A stretch of DNA of 13,050 bases from an uncultured Treponema sp. (GCA_937885475.1 CAKZZR010000179.1:1-13050); one strand, 5' to 3'. Positions 1 to 7,876 are shown, counted from the stretch's first letter. The notes: generated from the sequence alone by a model not told the origin. Program-made: numbers and translations.

Positions 1-31
1 ACTGGAGTTCAGACGTGTGCTCTTCCGATCT
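1..31 (+). other. Illumina adapter remnant (not genomic)
   Basis: These 31 bases agree exactly, from recalled sequence, with the TruSeq/multiplexing read-2 adapter lacking its first three bases; the hallmark end is GCTCTTCCGATCT at 19-31. The adapter ends exactly where ordinary AT-rich upstream sequence begins at base 32. It sits at the very edge of the window, as expected for an untrimmed read at a contig end. It should be masked and not read as biology; the gene that really lies upstream of prmC is unknown. Confidence 0.96.
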
Positions 32-73
32 ATAGCCCGAAATATGCACACAGTATAGCAAAATGAAAAAAAA

Positions 74-102
74 ATGACAATGCGAATGCAAAAGGGTATA
101 AT
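74..102 (+). promoter_or_regulatory. Sigma-70-type promoter of prmC (leaderless)
   Basis: A -35 box ATGACA (74-79, 5 of 6 consensus bases) and a perfect -10 box TATAAT (97-102) are separated by the optimal 17 bp. An A-rich tract (67-74) lies just upstream. The expected transcription start is about base 109, which is the A of the prmC ATG, so the transcript should have no 5' leader. The only SD-like bases, AGGG at 93-96, lie upstream of the predicted start and would not be transcribed. Confidence 0.7.
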
Positions 103-108
103 AGCGCC

Positions 109-1020
109 ATGACAATCCAGCAGTTCAAGATTTTTGCGCAAAAAGAGCTTAGCTCGTCGCCGTCGCCTGCCCTTGATGCGAGCGTTTTTTTGGAGCATGT
201 GCTTAAGCAGACAAAAACTCAAATTTTGATGAACGCCGCACAAACACTCTCTGAAGAGGAAGAAGCGGCATTGCTTAGCGCAGTTGGGCAGCGCAAAACG
301 GGACTTCCGGTGGCATATATTACCGGACACAAGGAATTCTACGGCTACGATTTTTTTGTTACGCCCGACGTCCTGATTCCCAAGCCTGACACAGAAATTC
401 TGGTTGAAAAAGCGCTTGACGCAATCATCGCAAAAATGGAAGCCCGCCCTGACATAGTGCTTTCGCTGTGCGACATGTGCACCGGAAGCGGCTGCATAGG
501 CATTTCTGTACTGAAGCAGCTTATTGAAGAATACCACGTTCCAAGCGGGTCGCTTCCGCGGCTAACGCTGGTAGATATAAGCGGAGCCGCGCTTGAAATA
601 GCCAAGAAGAACGCATTTCGCCTGCTTCCACCTCTGGAAGCCGAGGAGCTGCGCTTTATTCAGAGTAATCTTTTTTCGGAAATTGAATACACGCTTGACG
701 TAATCCTTACAAATCCGCCCTATGTTCCAGCCGCGCTTACCGACGAGCTCTTAAAGGACGGCAGGAACGAGCCGCGCCTTGCCCTTGACGGCGACTTCTT
801 TCCAGGCGGAGAGGAGAACTCTGTAGACGGCTTGAACCTTATCCGCGCGCTATGGCCGCAAGCCGCCGAACATCTTGCGCATAACGGCGTTATCCTTATG
901 GAAACCGGTGAATACAACGCCGAATCGTCCGCAGAAATAGCACGCTCGGCGGGATTCCGCAACCTCCGCATCCACAGGGATTTGGAAGGCCAGCTTCGCG
1001 TTACGGAAGCCGTAAAATGA
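109..1020 (+). CDS. prmC: Release-factor glutamine N5-methyltransferase PrmC (HemK)
   Basis: PrmC methylates the glutamine of the GGQ motif of peptide-chain release factors RF1 and RF2, using S-adenosylmethionine, in the cytoplasm. The 303-residue protein has the family layout: a helical N-terminal release-factor-binding domain (about 1-75), then a Rossmann-type methyltransferase domain. Visible motifs are IPKPDTE (90-96), the SAM-binding loop CTGSGCIG (124-131), an acidic motif LVDIS (154-158), the catalytic NPPY (202-205) that holds the substrate glutamine amide, and EPRLALDG (221-228). Length is close to the usual 280-300. The ATG at 109 is chosen because the N-terminal helix starts there and the promoter points to it; no transcribed Shine-Dalgarno is visible. 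In many bacteria prmC follows prfA, but here the upstream neighbour is lost at the contig end. The stop overlaps the next ATG by 4 bp (ATGA). Confidence 0.95.
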   Translation: MTIQQFKIFAQKELSSSPSPALDASVFLEHVLKQTKTQILMNAAQTLSEEEEAALLSAVGQRKTGLPVAYITGHKEFYGYDFFVTPDVLIPKPDTEILVEKALDAIIAKMEARPDIVLSLCDMCTGSGCIGISVLKQLIEEYHVPSGSLPRLTLVDISGAALEIAKKNAFRLLPPLEAEELRFIQSNLFSEIEYTLDVILTNPPYVPAALTDELLKDGRNEPRLALDGDFFPGGEENSVDGLNLIRALWPQAAEHLAHNGVILMETGEYNAESSAEIARSAGFRNLRIHRDLEGQLRVTEAVK

Positions 1021-1643
1021 AGCGTTTCGTTACCGTCCTGCTGTTCACGCTCGTTTTTCATTCTGCCCTGTCATGTCAGGAAGAAAAGGAAGCTGCGTTC
1101 CGCCCCGAAACCTTTTTTGGCACGCACATATTTTCGTTCGATTTGGGCTACATGAGAACCGGGCTTTTGAACAACGGCTGGGGCCTTGGCGTAACCTACG
1201 AACAGCAGGTTTTCAATTGGTTTTCGGTGCGGGGAAGCTTTTCGCACATGACGCTGTGGCCAAAAAATTATGACATCACGATTACGACGGAAGGAATTTC
1301 AATGGATATGTTCTTCTATCCGTTCAACCGTGGGCTGGAATGGCTGTACATGGGCTGCGGCATGGCAACGGAATTCTTTCAGTACAGCGGCGACGACGCA
1401 AAGAACCCGGACGACGGTAGCGAGCATACAGAAAACACCGCAATTTCTGTATGCCCGGAGCTTGGCTGGAAGCAGAATTTCATGAATTACGTGCTGATGG
1501 ATGTGTTTTTTGGCTACCGCATCATTCTGAACGACCCGGATTTTCCTGTATATGCGACGGGAATCACAAAATCTGGTGCGGAATACGGCATAAAAATCAA
1601 GGTGAACCTTCGCTCGGTGCTGAACCTAGTCTTCAGGCGGTAA
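1017..1643 (+). CDS. Secreted beta-rich envelope protein, putative lipoprotein, function unknown
   Basis: I do not recognise a named family. The 208-residue product starts with a positively charged N-terminus and a hydrophobic stretch (about 4-18), ending in ALSC with Cys20. This fits the relaxed spirochaetal lipobox, although cleavage as an ordinary secreted protein is also possible. The mature part has alternating hydrophobic and aromatic segments (for example around 35-46, 56-64, 68-80, 96-102, 155-170 and 189-206) with Gly/Asn turns. That is the look of a small outer-membrane beta-barrel or beta-sandwich, although the last residues (VFRR) do not give the classic terminal aromatic. An acidic, polar loop lies at about 124-140. 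The ATG overlaps the prmC stop codon by 4 bp, so translation is probably coupled and the two share a promoter, although the functions are not obviously related. Confidence 0.75.
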   Translation: MKRFVTVLLFTLVFHSALSCQEEKEAAFRPETFFGTHIFSFDLGYMRTGLLNNGWGLGVTYEQQVFNWFSVRGSFSHMTLWPKNYDITITTEGISMDMFFYPFNRGLEWLYMGCGMATEFFQYSGDDAKNPDDGSEHTENTAISVCPELGWKQNFMNYVLMDVFFGYRIILNDPDFPVYATGITKSGAEYGIKIKVNLRSVLNLVFRR

Positions 1644-1735
1644 GAAAGGTAGGCGGCACGCTGCACATACCCCGCAGCTCAAAAAAAACTTGCAAAGCGC
1701 CCTTTTAACGCGGCACCGCGCCCCAAGTTCCCGCG

Positions 1736-2029
1736 CTACAAGGCGGCTTCCTCAACGCAAAAAAAGGTGATTCCCTCTCCCGGAAAGCGCAGCTTTACCG
1801 CGTCTATTATGGCACGCGCCTTTTGTGCGTCCTGAAGGCTAACGTAGGCAAAAAGCGCAAAATTCTGCTCAGGCCATGTGGTGGTACCAAGCTTTTTTGT
1901 TTTTTTGCCGCGCCCATGCACGGTAGGAATGACGGTGTATTCAATCTCTGGAATTTCCTGCTCAAGAAGCTCCGTTATATCCTCCTGCACGGACTGGTTC
2001 GCAATTATTTCCACGCGGTAATTATTCAT
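1736..2029 (-). CDS. PII-like small protein encoded at the end of the RND efflux operon
   Basis: This 97-residue cytoplasmic protein has the beta-alpha-beta pattern of a PII/CutA-like ferredoxin fold: strand YRVEIIA (4-10), helix VQEDITELLEQ (14-24), strand EYTVIPTV (30-37), a Gly/Lys-rich loop (38-56, with GRGKK and GTTTWP), strand NFALFAYV (56-63), helix (66-80) and a final strand (87-92). The loop sits where PII proteins have the T-loop and where small PII-like proteins beside transporters have their ligand site. The start at 2029 is preferred over an in-frame ATG at 2062 because GGAGG (2034-2038) is well spaced before it and the fold begins there. It overlaps the permease gene by 8 bp. 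Inferred role: sensing or tuning of the pump. DUF3240-type proteins beside metal RND pumps are a possible comparison. No ligand can be assigned. Confidence 0.75.
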   Translation of the reverse strand: MNNYRVEIIANQSVQEDITELLEQEIPEIEYTVIPTVHGRGKKTKKLGTTTWPEQNFALFAYVSLQDAQKARAIIDAVKLRFPGEGITFFCVEEAAL

Positions 2030-5000
2030 CGTCGTCCTCCGTAAAATCCTCGTCATCCGCACTCACAAGCTCATTTTGAAGCGCCATGATTATTTCCACC
2101 GCCCTGTTTATCTTGCGGGCAACAAGCAGGTTCTTCTTTGGAATGGAAACAGATTCCGTATGCCCAGAACGTTGCTCGCCTTCGTCCGGAACAGTTGGCG
2201 CGGCATTCTCAGGCTGAATTCCATTCTCCGCCAGAGGCCCCCCCTGCGCTGATGCAGCAGCAGCTGACGGCGAGCGTTTTTTTGCCGCCCGCGCGCTTAA
2301 AGATGCAGTTCCCACGCTGGAATAATCGATTTTTATGGAAGAGTCTGCCTTTTTCTTTGCATTCCGCATGACAAGCGAGTACAGAACCGGAATGACGAGC
2401 AAGGTTACAAAGGTTGACGAGGTAAGACCTCCCACAACCGCAATACCAATCGGCTGAACCATTGCCGACATTCCCTCCGTTGCAAAGCACATCGGAAGCA
2501 TTCCAAGGATGGTGGTCAGCGTAGTCATAAGAACCGGGCGCAAACGGCTTACACCAGCGGCAAGGCACGCCTCGAACATCGGAATATCGCGGTCGCGCAG
2601 CAGGTTCGTGTAGTCAACAAGGATGATTCCGTTATTTACGACGATTCCGACCAGCATGATAAGACCGACCATCGCCATAATGGAAAGCGGCTGATTTATC
2701 ACCTTGTACAGGAACACAACGCCGATTATAAGGAACGGAATGGTCGCAAGATTTATAAGCGGCGCGCGGAACGACTCGTAGGTTGCCGCCATAACACCGA
2801 ATACCAGAATAATCGCTAGTGCGATAATGCTTATGTACATACGCATCTGGCTTTTTACGTCCTTCCAGGAGCCTTCGTAGCTTACCGTAACGCCTTCAGG
2901 AATGATGAACGAGTTTGCGATTCCCTCGCGAATCATGTCTTCCACTACGTTTGCGTTCGTTTCAGAGATAATCGAAGCCTTTACGTGAACGATACGCGTC
3001 TGATTCTCGCGGCTGATGGTAACAGGTCCCAGACCGCGGCGCAGCGACGCAAAGTTTGACACGGCAACCTTACCGGAAGAGCCTTTTACGTACATCGACT
3101 CCAAATCCATGACGTTCTTTCTGTCCTCCGGCTTGTACATGACGATAACGTCGTATTCCTTGCCGCCGGTGCGGTATTCCGTGGAGGTCGTTCCGTTGAT
3201 GGCATAATTTATCTCGCGGGCCACCGTGGTAACGTCAACGCCAAAGGCATAGGCTCGCTCGCGGTCAATCACAACCTCAACCTGCGGAAGTCCTCGCTCC
3301 GTGTCTACAGAGGGCTCGCCGATGTCGGCAATGGAATCCATGACTGCCTTTACCTTGTCCGCAACGGCAAGCGCTGCATCAAGGTCGTCGGAACGGATTG
3401 CAATGTCAAGATCGTCGCCGGTCATCTGTCCACGCATACCCGCGCTGAAGCTGAACGCTGCGCCCGCAAAATCAGAAAAATGCACGCGAAGCTTCTGTTG
3501 AATCGTCTGCGCAGTGTCAATCTGCTCGGACGTTTTTGGCAGACGAATCTGAATGTTCGCCTTGTACGTGGCGCTGCTGCCCGCACCGCGCCCGCCGGAG
3601 CCAACCGACGTAGTGATGAACTTATAGCCCTTCACCTCGTTCCTGATGATGTCCTCAAAGGCAAGCGTAACCGCCTTTGTCTCGCTGAGCGGCGTTCCAA
3701 TCGGCATGGTTATATTCAGCGTAACCGAATCGTCATTGCCGTTTGGCATCATGTTAATGCGCAGCGTAGGCACAAGGGCAACCGCCACCACAAGCAAGCA
3801 GAACGCAATGACCAGCGTGGGAATTTTATAAGAAAGCGCCGTAGTCAGCATTCCCCGGTAGACATTCGTAATGAAGGTAAGCACCCTCTCAAAGCTGCCG
3901 TACAAAAGCTTGAAGAAGCGTGACCTTACAGGCTTTTCCGCGCGGTTTGTAAGCGGCAGGAACACGCCGGCAAGCACCGGCACAAGAAAAATCGCCACGA
4001 ACAGCGACGAAAGCAGCGCAATGACAATCGTAAAAATCATTCCCTTGAACATTTGCCCCATCATTCCCAAATCCTTCATGTACAGAATGAACGGAACGAA
4101 CACGCAGATTGTGGTAAGGTTACCCGATATAACGGAAACCACCATCTCCTGCGAGCCAAGCACCGCCGCAATACGAGGCTTTGCGCCACGGCTTCGGTAG
4201 GAATAGATGTTATCAATCATAACGATGGACGCGTCTACAATCATGCCGACACCAAGAATAAGACCGGTCATCGTCATCATGTTCAGCGTAAGACCGGCAA
4301 AATTCATGCAGAGAAGTGTTATGACGATTGAAAGCGGGATTGAGATTGCAATGATAATCGTCGACTTGAAATTCTGAAGGAATATGAACAGGACGATTAC
4401 CGCAAGAATCAGTCCCTGATACGCAGATTCCACGAGCGTATTAATAGTCTCGCGGATTGAGTCCGTGCTGTCCTGCAGGATCTGCATGGAAATATCACCG
4501 GGAAGCGTGCGCTCCAGCTGCTCCATTTTTTCGTAGACGTTGTTTGCAACCGTAACTGAATTGGAGCCGGACTGCTTTGTTACCGAAACATACACGCCCG
4601 GCTCGCCGTTTATGTATACCTCGCTGGTAACGTCGGCGTAGCCCATGAACGCCCGGCCTATGTCGCCAAGCTTTACGTCGTAGCCGTTGATTGTGGTTAT
4701 GACGGTATTGTTTATTTCTTCTATTGAATTGAATTCGCCGGTGGTGCGGACCACATAATCCTTCTGCCCTTCGTTCAGTTTTCCGCCGCCAAGCTCAAGA
4801 TTCTGCTTGGAAAGCGCAGAAGAAACCGTTGCAACCGTAAGCCCATAGGCGGCAAGGCGGTTCTGCTCCAGCTCGACGCGCACGATTTTTGTGCGTCCGC
4901 CGTATACGCTTGCCTGCGCCACGCCTTCTGCCTGCTCAAGAATGTCGACGATGTTGTCCTCGGCAATCTGCTTAAGGTCGCTTGCGGAACGGTTGCCCTT

Positions 5001-5429
5001 TACGGCAATGCGCATAATCGGCATGGAATTTGAGTCCATCTTAAAAATGGTCGGCGAGCCGGCGTTGTCGGGCAAATTGCGGGATACGCGGTCAAGCTTG
5101 TCACGCACGTCGCTTACCGCCTGGTTTATGTCCGTTCCGTAGTTGAATTCCAGAGAAATGCGCGACGAGCCTTCTGAGGAGGACGAGGTCATGCTTTTTA
5201 AGCCACTTACGCTTACGAGCGAGCTTTCCAGCACCTTAGTAACGGTCTTTTCCACGGATTCAGGACCGGCGTTTGTGTATGTGGTTGAGACCGTGATGTA
5301 CGGATAGTCAACCTCCGGAAAAAGTCCTATGGCAACGTTTTTGAGCGTAAAGATTCCGACAAAGCCGAGCAGCGCAAAAACAATGAGGAATAGGACAGGA
5401 TGATTCAAGGTTGTGCGCGACATGCTCAT
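2022..5429 (-). CDS. RND multidrug efflux permease (HAE1/AcrB-like, BesB-type)
   Basis: This is the inner-membrane, proton-driven pump of a tripartite efflux system. The 1135-residue protein has the duplicated RND layout: TM1 (about 11-29), a large periplasmic porter/docking region (about 35-335), TM2-TM6 (about 337-490), TM7 (about 537-553), a second periplasmic region (about 560-860) and TM8-TM12 (about 865-1020). The TM4 motif reads GVGMIVDAS, keeping the first proton-relay Asp (D399) with Ala400 in place of the second. The TM10 motif is GIVVNN, with Asn932 where AcrB has Lys940; VNN is usual in many HAE1 pumps outside the AcrB group. Family members end near 1030-1050, so residues about 1023-1135 are an extra cytoplasmic tail: Ala/Ser/Pro-rich, then a predicted helix (1099-1123), then a run of acidic residues. 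GGAGG sits 9 bp before the ATG, which overlaps the adaptor stop by 4 bp. Substrates cannot be read from sequence. Confidence 0.93.
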   Translation of the reverse strand: MSMSRTTLNHPVLFLIVFALLGFVGIFTLKNVAIGLFPEVDYPYITVSTTYTNAGPESVEKTVTKVLESSLVSVSGLKSMTSSSSEGSSRISLEFNYGTDINQAVSDVRDKLDRVSRNLPDNAGSPTIFKMDSNSMPIMRIAVKGNRSASDLKQIAEDNIVDILEQAEGVAQASVYGGRTKIVRVELEQNRLAAYGLTVATVSSALSKQNLELGGGKLNEGQKDYVVRTTGEFNSIEEINNTVITTINGYDVKLGDIGRAFMGYADVTSEVYINGEPGVYVSVTKQSGSNSVTVANNVYEKMEQLERTLPGDISMQILQDSTDSIRETINTLVESAYQGLILAVIVLFIFLQNFKSTIIIAISIPLSIVITLLCMNFAGLTLNMMTMTGLILGVGMIVDASIVMIDNIYSYRSRGAKPRIAAVLGSQEMVVSVISGNLTTICVFVPFILYMKDLGMMGQMFKGMIFTIVIALLSSLFVAIFLVPVLAGVFLPLTNRAEKPVRSRFFKLLYGSFERVLTFITNVYRGMLTTALSYKIPTLVIAFCLLVVAVALVPTLRINMMPNGNDDSVTLNITMPIGTPLSETKAVTLAFEDIIRNEVKGYKFITTSVGSGGRGAGSSATYKANIQIRLPKTSEQIDTAQTIQQKLRVHFSDFAGAAFSFSAGMRGQMTGDDLDIAIRSDDLDAALAVADKVKAVMDSIADIGEPSVDTERGLPQVEVVIDRERAYAFGVDVTTVAREINYAINGTTSTEYRTGGKEYDVIVMYKPEDRKNVMDLESMYVKGSSGKVAVSNFASLRRGLGPVTISRENQTRIVHVKASIISETNANVVEDMIREGIANSFIIPEGVTVSYEGSWKDVKSQMRMYISIIALAIILVFGVMAATYESFRAPLINLATIPFLIIGVVFLYKVINQPLSIMAMVGLIMLVGIVVNNGIILVDYTNLLRDRDIPMFEACLAAGVSRLRPVLMTTLTTILGMLPMCFATEGMSAMVQPIGIAVVGGLTSSTFVTLLVIPVLYSLVMRNAKKKADSSIKIDYSSVGTASLSARAAKKRSPSAAAASAQGGPLAENGIQPENAAPTVPDEGEQRSGHTESVSIPKKNLLVARKINRAVEIIMALQNELVSADDEDFTEDDDE

Positions 5430-6484
5430 CGGCGTTTACCTCCGTCAGGAGCAGAAGCGGAAGCGCCGGCATTGCCAGTCTTTGCGACGCTGCCACTTGT
5501 ACCAGCGTTGCCGCCACCCTGCGCCTGTTGTGCGCCTTGCGGCCGCGGGTTTGCAAGGTCGTTTACCGTAGCGCCGTCAGAAAGGCTCAGCATTCCCTCG
5601 TAAACTACGCGCTCGCCGCTCATCAGATTGTCCGTAACCTGAATAAGGGAGTCCACAGTTTTTCCAAGCTGAACCGCGCGTCGGCTTACCGTATAGTTGT
5701 CATTCACCACAAACAGATATGCGGAGCCGTCGTCATTCGTAACCACCGCGTCGGAAGGAACAACGAGCTTTCCGTCGTAGCGGGTGGTGTACAACTTTAC
5801 CTTGGCGAACATTCCGGCATTCACGCGGGCGTCCTTCTTGTCAAAATTAAGGATGACCTGCTTGGTACGCGTCGCGGAATCCACTACAGGGCTTACGCGG
5901 CTTACCGTCGCCGCAAACACGATTCCGGGATAGGCTTCAAGCGTAACCTCCGCCTTAAGCCCAGTCCTAAGCTCCGCAACATAGCGTTCCGGAATATTTG
6001 CCGTAACCTGAAGGTTGTCTACATCGCCAATCATCGTAATTGCGGAATTGGTCGTTACCGTGGTTCCTACTTTTAAAGGAGAGGAAACGATGCTTCCGCT
6101 TATGGGAGCCTCCACCGGAGAGAGCGCGTATTTTGTGCCCGGCTCAGACGGGTCAATTTTGGCAATCACGTCGCCTTTTTTTACCTGCGAGCCAAGCAGA
6201 ACGTTTATCTGGCTTACCTTTCCGCTCATGGACGGGAACACGTCAACCGCAGACTGGGATTCAACCTCGCCATTCGTAATCACATAGTCAGTGAGCGTCT
6301 GAACGGTCGCCTCCGCAGAACGCACGGTAAAGACCGTGTTTCCGCCGCCGCGTCCGCCGCGCTTAAAGCCACCCGCCCCCTGTGCGCCAGCCTTTGTTTT
6401 TGTTGCGTTTATAATTCCGATTGCGCCGACGGTAACAACTACCGCCGCACAAACTGCAATAATGCTTTTTGTCTTTTTTTCCAT
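5426..6484 (-). CDS. Periplasmic adaptor (membrane fusion protein) lacking the alpha-hairpin, BesA-like
   Basis: This 352-residue adaptor links the RND permease to the TolC-like channel. An N-terminal membrane anchor (about 8-26) is followed by a Gly-rich linker (33-48), a lipoyl-type beta domain split in two (about 81-112 and 121-152), a beta-barrel domain (about 157-235), a membrane-proximal domain (about 236-310) and a Gly/Ala/Ser-rich tail (about 311-352). The two lipoyl halves are separated by only about ten residues (DPSEPGTKYA, 111-120), so the coiled-coil hairpin that reaches TolC in AcrA-type adaptors is absent. The Borrelia adaptor BesA is known to lack it too. A Shine-Dalgarno-like AGAGG lies about 10 bases before the ATG. 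The gap to the upstream TolC-like gene is 26 bp, and the stop overlaps the permease ATG. Confidence 0.92.
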   Translation of the reverse strand: MEKKTKSIIAVCAAVVVTVGAIGIINATKTKAGAQGAGGFKRGGRGGGNTVFTVRSAEATVQTLTDYVITNGEVESQSAVDVFPSMSGKVSQINVLLGSQVKKGDVIAKIDPSEPGTKYALSPVEAPISGSIVSSPLKVGTTVTTNSAITMIGDVDNLQVTANIPERYVAELRTGLKAEVTLEAYPGIVFAATVSRVSPVVDSATRTKQVILNFDKKDARVNAGMFAKVKLYTTRYDGKLVVPSDAVVTNDDGSAYLFVVNDNYTVSRRAVQLGKTVDSLIQVTDNLMSGERVVYEGMLSLSDGATVNDLANPRPQGAQQAQGGGNAGTSGSVAKTGNAGASASAPDGGKRR

Positions 6485-6510
6485 AATTCTTGTTCCTCTA
6501 AGTGCGGTAT

Positions 6511-7803
6511 CTATTTTCCCAAGGTTCCAAAAGGAATGCCCAGAAGGTTTTCTAAATCAAGGATTGAGCTAATCAGCGTGTTCGCCTGGCTCTTAAGGCT
6601 TACCCCGGCGTTCAGCACCGCGTCGTTCGCGTTCTGAAGGCTCGTCAAATCGGTCTTTCCGTAATTGTAGGCGGTAAGAGTCATGCGGTAGGTCTGTTCC
6701 GCAAGCTCCACATTTGACTGAAGCGACGAAAGCTGCAAGACCGCCTGATTTATCTTGCGAAGGTAGTTTTCTGTCTTAACGGCAACGGTGGTGCGCGCGT
6801 CCTCAAGACGCTGTTGTGCGCTGTCCAAGGAATATTTGTTTGCCGCAACAGAAACGGCGCGGCTTGACCACGGCAGGTAGCCGTCCAGCGGAATCGTTAC
6901 GCCAACAGAAAGCCGGTTCGTCGTTGACCAGTCATCAGCCTCGCTCGTCTTGCTTTTGCCGTAGGTGTAGCTTCCGCTTACCGTGGGCGCATACGCAGAA
7001 AACCGGCTGTCCAAAAGGCTTGATTTTGCAATCTGTACGTCGTATTCCGCACTCTGAACCTCAGGAGCAGGCGCGTCCGGCTTTGGAAGGGATTCAAACG
7101 TAACCGGTTTTATGCTCAGGATGTCGTCCAGGCTTCCGGTAAGAACAATGTTCACGTCCTGCTGAATGCCAAGCATTTGCTTGAATGAGGCAAGGTCGTT
7201 CTGCAAGGTGATTTCCGCAGACTCAACGTCTGGCTTTTTTGATTCATAGTTCACGCGGCTGGTAAACGCGTCCAGCTCGCTTATTTTTCCGTTCTTGAAT
7301 TTTTCCTGATTGCTAATGTACTGGGTACGGCTTGTCTCCAGACTCTGCTTTTTGAGTGCAAGGTTTTCCTGCTCATACAGAATCTGATAGTATGCCTTGC
7401 GTACCGAAAGTTCCACGGCACGCACCGCCTCGTCATAGGTAAGCTGCCCCTTCTCGTAATTCAGTTTTGCACTCTGTATGCTGCTGAACAGGTTTGCCGT
7501 AAGCCCAAGATTCACAGAGCCGCTTATGCCGTAGGACTGAACCTCGTTCTCAAGGTCGTCGGCGTAGGTTCCGCTTATATTTGCCGTGGGACTTATGCTG
7601 TTCCAAGAAAAACGGTTCCGCGTCCTAAGATTTTTGAGCGTATTTTCTGACGTTTTTACGGAAACATTGTTTTCTTTTGCAAGAAGAACCGCTTCCTCTA
7701 TGGAAAGCGAAAGGCTTTCTGCCCAAACAGGACTAAAGGCAGCGCCTGAAAGCACAAGCAAGGCCACAAGCAGCGCATTTTTTGCTGATTTTTTTGGATT
7801 CAT
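6511..7803 (-). CDS. TolC-like outer-membrane efflux channel (OEP family, BesC-type)
   Basis: This 430-residue protein is the outer-membrane exit duct of the pump. It has a clear Sec signal peptide: a basic N-terminus, a hydrophobic core (about 10-23) and likely cleavage after VWA at residue 28. The mature part shows the internal duplication typical of outer-membrane efflux proteins: two long-helix repeats (about 33-215 and 245-422), each ending in a similar block (YISNQEKFKNGKISELDAF at 162-180 and MTLTAYNYGKTDLTSLQNA at 374-392, each leading to an LG motif). Beta segments with alternating polar and hydrophobic residues occur near 72-82, 92-105, 272-284 and 297-306. GGAG sits 6 bases before the ATG. 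It is first in the operon, so the order channel, adaptor, permease matches the Borrelia bes locus as I recall it. Expression probably starts in the 129-bp intergenic region shared with rel. Confidence 0.93.
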   Translation of the reverse strand: MNPKKSAKNALLVALLVLSGAAFSPVWAESLSLSIEEAVLLAKENNVSVKTSENTLKNLRTRNRFSWNSISPTANISGTYADDLENEVQSYGISGSVNLGLTANLFSSIQSAKLNYEKGQLTYDEAVRAVELSVRKAYYQILYEQENLALKKQSLETSRTQYISNQEKFKNGKISELDAFTSRVNYESKKPDVESAEITLQNDLASFKQMLGIQQDVNIVLTGSLDDILSIKPVTFESLPKPDAPAPEVQSAEYDVQIAKSSLLDSRFSAYAPTVSGSYTYGKSKTSEADDWSTTNRLSVGVTIPLDGYLPWSSRAVSVAANKYSLDSAQQRLEDARTTVAVKTENYLRKINQAVLQLSSLQSNVELAEQTYRMTLTAYNYGKTDLTSLQNANDAVLNAGVSLKSQANTLISSILDLENLLGIPFGTLGK

Positions 7804-7846
7804 CTTTTACTCCAGCACTTTTTAAATAAAGATTTCATAGGAAAAG

Positions 7847-7876
7847 TTACAGTGCGCGGCATGCCCAAAGTATAAT
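7847..7876 (+). promoter_or_regulatory. Candidate promoter of rel
   Basis: A perfect TATAAT (7871-7876) would start transcription near 7883, leaving a leader of about 50 bases that includes the GAAGG ribosome binding site (7920-7924). The -35 side is poor: the best is TTACAG at 7847-7852 with an 18-bp spacer. A second AT-rich box, TATATA (7913-7918), would start too late to transcribe the ribosome binding site, so it is less likely. Confidence 0.35.

Noticed and set aside
1681..1720. Possible - strand terminator after the PII-like gene: CGCG/CGCG mini-stem (1709-1720) and an eight-base T-run (1688-1681, read on -).
   Set aside because: The stem is only 4-5 bp and about 20 bases from the T-run, so the parts do not form a standard terminator. 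The end of the efflux transcript remains unplaced.
2030..2062. A longer start for the PII-like gene at the ATG ending at 2062.
   Set aside because: The extra eleven residues are not fold-like and the good GGAGG is placed for the ATG at 2027-2029; the longer start would also sit far inside the permease gene.
5411..6076. A 221-codon open frame on the + strand opposite the adaptor gene.
   Set aside because: It is antisense to a well-supported adaptor gene, has no family resemblance or ribosome binding site, and is explained by the coding bias of the opposite strand.
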